Source: Bacteroidota bacterium (lineage in GTDB: Bacteria; Bacteroidota; Ignavibacteria; Ignavibacteriales; Melioribacteraceae). From it: a stretch of 5,253 nucleotides of DNA. The stretch lies in NCBI GenBank assembly GCA_021786655.1, contig JAJYMU010000266.1, positions 1 through 5,253 on the forward strand. Reading direction: 5' to 3'. The position numbers and the translations under genes are program-made. The notes under the pieces were generated by a model. The model searched no databases. It was not told the DNA's origin and was given only the letters and a program-made list of their open reading frames with translations. Shown piece by piece: positions 1-5,253 of the stretch (position 1 is its first letter; the number at the start of each line of letters is the position of its first letter).

Positions 1-50
1 ACTTGCCGGAGATCACATCTTAACGCATAATTGATATTCACCAGGTTCAT
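1..50 (-). CDS. Possible 5' end of a further gene running off the left edge
   Basis: From an ATG at 50 the minus strand reads MNLVNINYALRCDLRQ and stays open to the window edge. GGGA (60-57) precedes it with a 6-nt spacer. The position, downstream of the hairpin with about 70 bp of AT-rich sequence between, suits the start of a new transcription unit. Sixteen codons are too few to identify a family, and an open frame of this length is expected by chance fairly often. The plus strand also has short frames that enter from the edge and stop at 21-23 or 32-34, so the end of a convergent gene cannot be excluded. Confidence 0.35.
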   Translation of the reverse strand, partial: MNLVNINYALRCDLRQ

Positions 51-123
51 TGTGTATCCCACTTTATTAAAATTATTAATTCTTGGATTTCAGTTTTTCG
101 AATCTAAATTTGTAACGCAAGAG

Positions 124-155
124 CTCCGCCTAAGCCAAATACCGCTTAGGCGGAG
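124..155 (-). terminator. Strong hairpin after the coiled-coil gene, probable transcription terminator
   Basis: CTCCGCCTAAGC (124-135) and GCTTAGGCGGAG (144-155) are perfect inverted 12-bp arms around an 8-nt loop. The stem is GC-rich in an AT-rich setting and begins 17 nt after the stop codon at 173. On the minus strand it is followed by CTCTTGCG, not a U-run, so it is not a textbook intrinsic terminator. On the plus strand it is followed only by TTT, so a role for a convergent transcript is also possible. It may act as a terminator or as a 3'-end stabilising structure. Confidence 0.65.
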
Positions 156-172
156 TTTAGAGAGTGTGTGTG

Positions 173-1417
173 CTAATTAGCTGAAGATTTATCCGTTTGG
201 ATAGAGGGTTTCTTCATCCTTCGTAATAGAAACAAAACAGCTAGAAGAAGAATGGCGCCGGCAATTATAAATACCCAGTATGGGAATGATGACGATACCG
301 CCTTTTTCCACGCATCAATCTTTGAATCGATAATAGCTTTTTGCGTCCCGGTCATCATTTTATTTTCTATGAGAATTGGGATCCATTTTTGTTCAACCGT
401 CTTGGAATAAATGTCATCCGAAAAAACACGGAATGTATTTTCGGATTCGCCTTTGCTCTTGACGCCGAGATTTTTTATCTCGCTATCAATGAAAGAGCTC
501 ACACTGCCAACAAACGCATCGGCACTGTTGAATGGGACAAGATTAATATTCTTTTCCTGGAAAAGATTATAAACGGCGTTCCAAATTCCATTATTGATTT
601 GATCATTCCACTGAAGGAATAAAGAATCTATTTGTGTAATCTCGGACTTCTTTTGTTTCGTGTTAAGATAGACGCTGCTTAATCTCGGTCCCACTTGCTT
701 CCAGACTTTATCAAAATCATGATATTGCTTTTTCATCTGCGAATAATCATCTGCTGTCATTTGTGTGACCTTTGTGAATTGGATGTTATCCGCGATTGTT
801 CGTTCAATGTTATAAAACAGATTCTGCTTCTTCACTTTCGAAATAATTATTTTCTGTTCTTTTGAACTAAGATTCTGTGGTGATTTGATGAACTCTACAA
901 GAAGGCTATCCACAAGATCGCGAACCAGCATGTCTCGCTGATTTATATTTACCCTTAGCAGTCCGACCAATCTTTTGAGTTCAAGAATTGTCGCCTGATC
1001 TTTTTCAGATTTTGTTCTTAATTCGTCTATCTGTCTAATCAGCTCTTCATTCTTTTGATTCAATTCCGAAACTTGTGTCTGGAGCGATGCGACTTGCGTT
1101 GATAACGTGCTTATTTGTGTAAAATCCTTTTTCTTTGATTCAACCCCGGCATTAATTTTCACAAAGGACGATTCAAAATTCTCCGGATAAAGAGCTTTAT
1201 CCAGCATCGCTTTGCTGCCCGCAAAATCATTTTTCAAGTCATTAATCTTCCCCGCAATAATATCGCATTCATTTGGAGAAGAAACATTCTTTATGGATTC
1301 TTCAATCTGTTTGTATTGCTTCTTGAAATTTTGCAGCGTCTCATAGTCGGATTGCGCGAACATTTGAGAACCAATTACAAACAGAAGAAGCATGCTGGAA
1401 AAAATTCTCGTTTTCAT
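173..1417 (-). CDS. Exported coiled-coil protein with C-terminal membrane anchor, unknown function
   Basis: This encodes 414 residues and I do not recognise the family. Residues 1-21 form a signal peptide (basic MKTR, hydrophobic core, likely cleavage after MFA before Gln22). The body is charged and helical. Residues about 92-160 carry heptad-like spacing rich in Leu, Gln, Glu and Lys (for example QVASLQTQVSELN), which predicts a coiled coil. Residues about 170-375 look like a mostly alpha-helical globular part with conserved-looking Trp residues (W239, W270, W279, W345, W370). A single transmembrane helix lies at about 378-398 and is followed by RRMKK and a short polar tail, so the bulk should be outside the cytoplasm with the C-terminus inside. 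No enzyme motif is visible. The ATG at 1417 overlaps the stop of the lipoprotein gene (ATGA), and GAGGGC lies just upstream. The coupling suggests a shared envelope role, for instance a complex or scaffold, but this is inference. Confidence 0.88.
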   Translation of the reverse strand: MKTRIFSSMLLLFVIGSQMFAQSDYETLQNFKKQYKQIEESIKNVSSPNECDIIAGKINDLKNDFAGSKAMLDKALYPENFESSFVKINAGVESKKKDFTQISTLSTQVASLQTQVSELNQKNEELIRQIDELRTKSEKDQATILELKRLVGLLRVNINQRDMLVRDLVDSLLVEFIKSPQNLSSKEQKIIISKVKKQNLFYNIERTIADNIQFTKVTQMTADDYSQMKKQYHDFDKVWKQVGPRLSSVYLNTKQKKSEITQIDSLFLQWNDQINNGIWNAVYNLFQEKNINLVPFNSADAFVGSVSSFIDSEIKNLGVKSKGESENTFRVFSDDIYSKTVEQKWIPILIENKMMTGTQKAIIDSKIDAWKKAVSSSFPYWVFIIAGAILLLAVLFLLRRMKKPSIQTDKSSAN

Positions 1418-1860
1418 TTTGCCCTCACAATCTCATTACCTGTAACTACAAATTTGTTTGTTCCGTCAATCAATTCAACATTGGTTGGTTTCTGATTAAA
1501 CACCGGTGCTTTCAGCGTCAATGTATCGGGAAGTTCAATTTTATCTTCCAATTTCATTCCTCCCTCAACCGGCATAAATAGATAAACGTTTTTGAAATTC
1601 TCCCCGGTGAGATAATAATGACCGGCTCTGTCGCGTATCATTCTGATCTCTTTTCCGGCTACAGTATTTGAGTCCTTAAATTCTTCATAGAAAACCGGTT
1701 TAACGTTAAAATCAAAATTGTATCTCTCTTCAGAAACAACTCCTTTATCATCAACTTTTAATACCGTTTCAACCGGCCATGAAAAGTCGGCGGGTTTGAG
1801 CAGCATATTCGTACAACCCGCGGTAATAAATACTATAGATATGAAAACGATTAATCTCAT
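1414..1860 (-). CDS. Small predicted lipoprotein of unknown function
   Basis: This encodes 148 residues and I do not recognise the family. It begins with a short basic-then-hydrophobic signal sequence (MRLIVFISIVFITAGC) ending in a lipobox-like ITAGC. Lipidation would fall on Cys16, leaving a mature protein of 133 residues anchored in a membrane and facing the periplasm or the cell surface. Thr at position -3 of the lipobox is less usual than Leu but tolerated. The mature part alternates short charged and hydrophobic stretches and looks beta-rich, with no catalytic motif or further membrane segment. The ATG at 1860 is supported by AAGGAG 4 nt upstream. It is the first gene after the 158-bp gap. 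Its TGA overlaps the ATG of the next gene (ATGA, 1414-1417), so the two are almost certainly co-translated and probably work together. The lipoprotein call is fairly secure; the function is open. Confidence 0.88.
   Translation of the reverse strand: MRLIVFISIVFITAGCTNMLLKPADFSWPVETVLKVDDKGVVSEERYNFDFNVKPVFYEEFKDSNTVAGKEIRMIRDRAGHYYLTGENFKNVYLFMPVEGGMKLEDKIELPDTLTLKAPVFNQKPTNVELIDGTNKFVVTGNEIVRAK
1421..1426 (-). promoter_or_regulatory. Ribosome binding site of the coiled-coil gene
   Basis: GAGGGC on the minus strand ends 3 nt before the ATG at 1417, inside the final codons of the lipoprotein gene. Because the start also overlaps the upstream stop, re-initiation by the same ribosomes may matter more than this site. 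Confidence 0.45.
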
Positions 1861-1864
1861 AAGA

Positions 1865-1870
1865 CTCCTT
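1865..1870 (-). promoter_or_regulatory. Ribosome binding site of the lipoprotein gene
   Basis: AAGGAG on the minus strand, with a TCTT spacer before the ATG at 1860. This is the strongest Shine-Dalgarno match in the window, although the 4-nt spacer is slightly short. Confidence 0.75.
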
Positions 1871-1901
1871 CACCCGTTGTTATTAGCTATTGAACTGGCG
1901 T

Positions 1902-1925
1902 AAATCTACCACTGCGAATAGATTT
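1902..1925. repeat. Interrupted palindrome AAATCTA-N10-TAGATTT in the intergenic region
   Basis: The two 7-bp arms (1902-1908 and 1919-1925) are perfect inverted copies separated by 10 nt. The element lies about 40 bp upstream of the lipoprotein start. It could be a binding site for a dimeric regulator, such as the neighbouring NarL-type protein, or a weak hairpin in the leader RNA. Both readings are inference; an AT-rich 7-bp arm pair can also occur by chance. Confidence 0.4.
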
Positions 1926-1944
1926 TGTATGTAGTAATTTTTTG

Positions 1945-1972
1945 ATTAAAAATGTGGTTGATAAAACGGCAA
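1945..1972 (-). promoter_or_regulatory. Possible sigma70-like promoter for the lipoprotein/coiled-coil operon
   Basis: On the minus strand, TTGCCG (1972-1967, four of six matches to TTGACA) and TTTAAT (1950-1945, five of six matches to TATAAT) are 16 nt apart. A transcript starting near 1938 would have a leader of roughly 77 nt before the ATG at 1860. The region is AT-rich, so such matches arise easily by chance, and the organism's own promoter consensus is not known. Read-through from the response regulator gene is an equally possible source of transcript. Confidence 0.3.
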
Positions 1973-2018
1973 GAAAATAGAGAAGCTGGTTTTAATTGCA
2001 GTTTACAAAACGAATAGA

Positions 2019-2654
2019 TTAATATTTTTCCACCAGGTCGTTATCTATAGCATAGCGAATCAAATCGGCAGTGGATTTGATATTGAGTTTTTCCTGTATT
2101 CGCGCTTTATACGATGCAATTGTGTTCACGCTCAATCCTAACGATTCGGCGATATCGGTGATCTTGTTCCCTTTCGCCAAAAGTCTAAGAACTTCAAACT
2201 CTCTGTTGGAAAGACTCTCGTGAGATGTGACAACGTTTGTTTTATTCGATTGCATAAAAAGTTTTTCAATCAGCTCGGATTTTAAGTATTTACCACCGCT
2301 TTCAATTTTTCTAATTGCGGAAATTATTTCGCTGGGCTTCGCGCTCTTGCTCAGATAGCCGTCCGCACCTATGCTGATTGCTCTCTTGGCAAACTTTTCT
2401 TCCGGATAAATACTGAACAGCAAAACTTTTATTTCCGGGTAACGCAATTTCAAGTCTTTCACAAAATCCAAACCGCTTTTATCCGGCAGAGAAATATCCA
2501 GTATTACAAGTTCGGCTCTATTATTCTCCAACGACTTTTCGAGCTCGGCGACGCTAGCTGCTTCGGCAACAATTTTGAGATCATCATGTTTCGAAATAAT
2601 TTTCTTAAGTCCCTCTCGAATAATTTCGTGGTCGTCAGTAATTATAATATTCAT
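2019..2654 (-). CDS. NarL/FixJ-family response regulator (receiver + LuxR-type HTH)
   Basis: This is a 211-residue DNA-binding response regulator, the usual length for the NarL/FixJ family. The receiver domain covers about residues 1-120. It has the acidic pair D7/D8, phospho-acceptor D53 in LVILDISLPDKSG, the switch residue S81 and the invariant K103 in GADGYLSKS. A linker follows, then a LuxR/GerE-type helix-turn-helix at about 148-203 (LSNREFEVLRLLAKG, recognition region near SVNTIASYKARI). The ATG at 2654 is chosen because the protein then begins MNIIITDDHEIIREG, exactly where receiver domains start, and because AAGG sits 6 nt upstream. An upstream in-frame TTG at 2732 would add 26 basic residues lying inside the kinase gene and is not credible. 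The start lies 1 nt after the kinase stop (TGA-A-ATG), which implies one transcript and probable translational coupling. Its target promoters cannot be read from the sequence; the intergenic region just downstream is one candidate. Confidence 0.96.
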   Translation of the reverse strand: MNIIITDDHEIIREGLKKIISKHDDLKIVAEAASVAELEKSLENNRAELVILDISLPDKSGLDFVKDLKLRYPEIKVLLFSIYPEEKFAKRAISIGADGYLSKSAKPSEIISAIRKIESGGKYLKSELIEKLFMQSNKTNVVTSHESLSNREFEVLRLLAKGNKITDIAESLGLSVNTIASYKARIQEKLNIKSTADLIRYAIDNDLVEKY

Positions 2655-2655
2655 T

Positions 2656-5253
2656 TCATACCTTGTTTTTTTCTTTTTGAGAGAACGGCACCAGAAGCGT
2701 AACGCGCGTTCCTTGTTCCGGGATACTTTCAATATTGAATTTTCCTCCTAGGAAAATTGCCCGTTCATGCATGCCAAGAATTCCCATAGAGTTGGATAAT
2801 TTTTCGGAATCACGCATCATTCCTTTTCCGTTATCGGAAATATTGATTTCAAGGTTATCGTTCGCTTGAGAAATTATTACGTCTATCAGCGAAGCGTCGG
2901 CATGCCGGATTACATTCGTCAAAGCTTCTTGAATTATTCGAAAGACAGCAACATTTCTTTCGTCGTCGAGATTAAACGTTTCTAGCTCGGAATTAAAATT
3001 GCATGTTATGTTGCTGATGCGTTCGATCTCACGACAGTATTCCTGAACGGCGGGAATAAGTCCCAAATGATCGAGAACATAAGAACGCAGACTGCTAGAG
3101 ATATCCCTTACCGATTGAATTCCCTTATTCACAAATTCTTGAACCGAGTGAAGTTCGTTAAGAATTTCGGGGACAGTCGGTTTTCTGTTTTGCTCAAGCA
3201 ACTCAACAAGAAGCGAAATGTTCAAATTAATTCCGGTAAACAATTGCCCAAGCTCGTCATGAACTTCTCTCGCAATACTCTGTCGTTCGGTTTCGCGCGC
3301 ATACTGCAGCTGCGCGGCTAAATTTCTTAATTCCGATTCCGAGCTGCGCAGCTGATATTCCGTTTTTCTAAGTTTTTCATAAGTAAGAGATTTTGTAATT
3401 GAAATGGAAGCGTTTCGCGCAACGCCTTTAAGAAGATTAACGTCATCGCTGTTGAAAACTTTGTTAGTAGTTTTATTGTGCAGTTCAAAAAATCCTATCA
3501 ACTCGCCGGAAGAATCGAAAAGCGGCGTTGAAAGAATTTGTTTTATTCTGTATTTGCTAACTAGACCTTCCTCCAACATAGAATCGTTATCGGCATTATT
3601 CGAGATATAACTGTTTCTATCCGAAACAAACCTTTTCACAATCTGGTCGTCAGCAGAACATGTCTTGGTTAAATATTCCCAATGGTCTTTGTGGTAATAT
3701 CGTTTAGACTGGTAGCCATTTTCACTTTTGATCGAAGCAAAACCGCTTTCGGCATTTGTGAGTCTTATAGATTCAGTCACAAGTGAATCGGAAATTTGAT
3801 CAATCTCTAATGAAGAATATAATTTTTCGCTTATAGTTAGCAACGTGTTGATAGTGTCTTCGTACTTTTTTCTATCGTTTATGTCGTAACATGAACCGAG
3901 ATAACCGGAAAATTTATTTTCGAAATTATAGTAAGGCATTCCGAAATCTACGATCCATCTGTAATCATCATGAAAATCTTTCAAACGAAATTCACAAGTG
4001 AAACTCTTCTGCGATTTGATCGCATCGGAATATTCTTTGAGAACTCTTTCTTTGTCTTCAGGATGAAGCCACGACGTCCAGCCGTATCCAATGTTTTCAT
4101 CAATCGATTTTCCGGTTAAGCTGAGCCACGCCTTATTGAAGTAGTTGCAGTTTCCTTCGATATCGGAACGCCAAACCGGATTGGGAAAATCGTCGAGCAA
4201 TTTTAAGTAAAAGTCGCGCGAACTTCTGATCTCCTCTTCATTTTTTCTTTTTTCGGTAAGATCGCGGGCAATTTTTATAAATCCGTAAACATCGCCGTTT
4301 TCATCCAACAGCGAAGTAATTACAACATTCGCCCAAAAAACGGATCCGTCTTTTCTTACTCTCCATCCTTCATCCGAAACGTTGCCGGATTGTATGGCTT
4401 CATGCAATAAGTTATCGGGTTTGTTTGTTGCACCATCTTCTTCGGGATAAAAGACCGAAATGTGCTTTCCTAAAATTTCATCGGCAGAATAACCGTTGAT
4501 TTTTTCCGCGCCTTTATTCCACGACATAACTTTGCCGTTACGGTCGAGAACAAATATTGCAAAATCCTTTACACCGTTGACAAGAGTATCAAAACGGTTT
4601 TCAAGTTTCGACTTTTCAATTTCGGCTTGGTAGATTTTTCTAATGTTGGAGACAATATTTTTTCTCCAGATGAAAAAAAGAATTAATGCCAGCAAAAGAT
4701 CTGCAGAGACAACTATTAGTATCACCAATCTTGTAAGGTCTTTCACCGGCGCGTAAAACTCCGACTGATTGATTTTCGTAATTAAAAACCAAGCCGTTGA
4801 CGGAATTTTCTGCATGTATGCAATTACAGCGTCGTTTTTGTAATCGATGCCGTTTACAAAACCGTATCTATCGGTTATCGGGTTTGTTTGATAAAGCGCT
4901 TTGTTAACGCCGTCAGATTTTGGTTCAGCCAGTCTGTTTGAAAATCTCAATCTATTTAAATACGCAACACTGTCGTTAATCGCTTTTACCAACAGCGATT
5001 CAATAGTTGGTGATTTGTCAATGCTGCGGTTCAATATCGGATCGAATGTTGTTCGCGGATCGATTGCAATTTCTAAAATCCCATTTATTCCTGAAGCCAT
5101 GTTGGGATCTTTGATTGGAACGAAAAACCTAAGCAAATTTAGGTCGGCTGTCTTTTCATCAGCATCGGAAAACATAACAGAGTTTGAATCAACAACTGTC
5201 TTAATCAAAAGTGAATCCGAACCTGCTATAGGAAGTACCGGCGGATTAATACC
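2656..5253 (-). CDS. Membrane-bound sensor histidine kinase, Cache-TM-PAS-PAS-GAF-HisKA_3-HATPase_c (5'-partial)
   Basis: This is a two-component sensor kinase that would autophosphorylate on His and pass the phosphate to the regulator encoded next to it. The frame stays open to the right edge, so the N-terminus is missing. A TTG at 5208 could be read as a start, but 15 further in-frame codons precede it and it would split the sensor domain. Counting from that TTG, residues 1-160 look like the later part of an extracytoplasmic Cache-type sensor (GIDYKNDAV and the Trp-containing strand near 140). A transmembrane helix follows at 161-181, then PAS at about 203-320 (GWRVRKDGSVFWANV), a PAS_3-like domain at 331-447 (WTSWLHPED) and GAF at about 453-606. 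The HisKA_3 domain spans about 640-708 with phospho-acceptor His650 in REVHDELGQ. HATPase_c spans about 750-842 with an N box (QEALTNVIRHA), a G1 box (DNGKGM), a G2 box (GILGMHERA) and a final GTRV. All catalytic motifs are intact. D651 and Q655 form the DxxxQ motif linked to phosphatase activity in HisKA_3 kinases, so both kinase and phosphatase roles are likely. The ligand is unknown. Confidence 0.95.
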   Translation of the reverse strand, partial: GINPPVLPIAGSDSLLIKTVVDSNSVMFSDADEKTADLNLLRFFVPIKDPNMASGINGILEIAIDPRTTFDPILNRSIDKSPTIESLLVKAINDSVAYLNRLRFSNRLAEPKSDGVNKALYQTNPITDRYGFVNGIDYKNDAVIAYMQKIPSTAWFLITKINQSEFYAPVKDLTRLVILIVVSADLLLALILFFIWRKNIVSNIRKIYQAEIEKSKLENRFDTLVNGVKDFAIFVLDRNGKVMSWNKGAEKINGYSADEILGKHISVFYPEEDGATNKPDNLLHEAIQSGNVSDEGWRVRKDGSVFWANVVITSLLDENGDVYGFIKIARDLTEKRKNEEEIRSSRDFYLKLLDDFPNPVWRSDIEGNCNYFNKAWLSLTGKSIDENIGYGWTSWLHPEDKERVLKEYSDAIKSQKSFTCEFRLKDFHDDYRWIVDFGMPYYNFENKFSGYLGSCYDINDRKKYEDTINTLLTISEKLYSSLEIDQISDSLVTESIRLTNAESGFASIKSENGYQSKRYYHKDHWEYLTKTCSADDQIVKRFVSDRNSYISNNADNDSMLEEGLVSKYRIKQILSTPLFDSSGELIGFFELHNKTTNKVFNSDDVNLLKGVARNASISITKSLTYEKLRKTEYQLRSSESELRNLAAQLQYARETERQSIAREVHDELGQLFTGINLNISLLVELLEQNRKPTVPEILNELHSVQEFVNKGIQSVRDISSSLRSYVLDHLGLIPAVQEYCREIERISNITCNFNSELETFNLDDERNVAVFRIIQEALTNVIRHADASLIDVIISQANDNLEINISDNGKGMMRDSEKLSNSMGILGMHERAIFLGGKFNIESIPEQGTRVTLLVPFSQKEKNKV
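2661..2664 (-). promoter_or_regulatory. Ribosome binding site of the response regulator
   Basis: AAGG on the minus strand lies 6 nt before the ATG at 2654, inside the last codons of the kinase gene. It decides the start of the regulator in favour of 2654 over the longer TTG-initiated reading. Confidence 0.7.

Noticed and set aside
159..173. Short GA/GT-rich run near the end of the coiled-coil gene
   Set aside because: Only a few dinucleotide units; this is within chance and not a meaningful repeat array.
182..286. C-terminal helix plus RRMKK as a PEP-CTERM or sortase-type sorting signal
   Set aside because: No PEP, LPxTG or similar motif precedes the helix, and about a dozen polar residues follow the basic cluster, whereas such signals normally end at it. 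A plain membrane anchor is simpler.
341..622. A 93-codon plus-strand open frame inside the coiled-coil gene
   Set aside because: It is antisense to a gene with a clear signal peptide, coil and membrane anchor. Its translation has no recognisable domain and I saw no convincing ribosome binding site.
1718..1903. A 61-codon plus-strand open frame across the lipoprotein start
   Set aside because: It is a shadow of the lipoprotein gene that reads into its leader; nothing in the translation supports a protein.
1940..1956. AT-only inverted repeat (ATTTTT-AATC-AAAAAT) as a terminator for the kinase-regulator operon
   Set aside because: The stem has no GC pair, would be unstable, and sits more than 60 nt after the regulator's stop without a U-tract.
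2655..2732. A 26-residue N-terminal extension of the response regulator from a TTG
   Set aside because: It lies inside the kinase ATPase domain coding sequence, is basic and unlike any receiver extension, and the ATG at 2654 has a good ribosome binding site and the canonical receiver start.
3067..3321. An 84-codon plus-strand open frame opposite the kinase HisKA_3 region
   Set aside because: It lies wholly antisense to a well-conserved catalytic domain and its translation resembles no protein I know.
3404..3610. A 68-codon plus-strand open frame opposite the GAF domain
   Set aside because: It is antisense to a conserved domain, short, and lacks independent support.

Overview
The window is a compact, gene-dense bacterial segment with every convincing gene on the minus strand, so transcription runs from high to low coordinates. 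It is AT-rich, its proteins are rich in Lys, Asn and Ile, and Shine-Dalgarno sequences are present. Together with a loose lipobox and a Cache-PAS-PAS-GAF sensor kinase, this suggests a Gram-negative environmental bacterium, perhaps of the Bacteroidota/Ignavibacteriota (FCB) group. That placement is inferred from composition and protein style only, because no marker gene is present.

Right part (about 5253-2019): a two-component system. A large membrane-bound sensor histidine kinase enters from the right edge, with its N-terminus outside the window. Its order is extracytoplasmic Cache-like sensor, transmembrane helix, PAS, PAS, GAF, HisKA_3 and HATPase_c. One base after its stop codon begins a NarL/FixJ-type response regulator with a receiver domain and a LuxR-type helix-turn-helix. 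The kinase subfamily (HisKA_3, NarX/DegS-like) is the one that normally partners NarL-type regulators, so this is very probably a complete cognate pair in one operon.

Middle (2018-1861): a 158-bp intergenic region with no clear intrinsic terminator. It holds a possible promoter for the next two genes, a 7-10-7 interrupted palindrome, and a 10-bp sequence that is repeated at the regulator's stop codon.

Left part (1860-173): two genes joined by a 4-bp ATGA overlap. One encodes a small predicted lipoprotein. The other encodes a 414-residue exported coiled-coil protein held in the membrane by a C-terminal helix. I recognise neither family. The coupling suggests that the products work together at the cell envelope, and their position makes them candidate targets of the adjacent regulator, but no sequence evidence proves this.

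Left edge (172-1): a strong 12-bp stem hairpin lies just downstream of the coiled-coil gene and probably ends its transcript. Beyond it, a short open frame with a plausible ribosome binding site may be the first 16 codons of another minus-strand gene running off the window.
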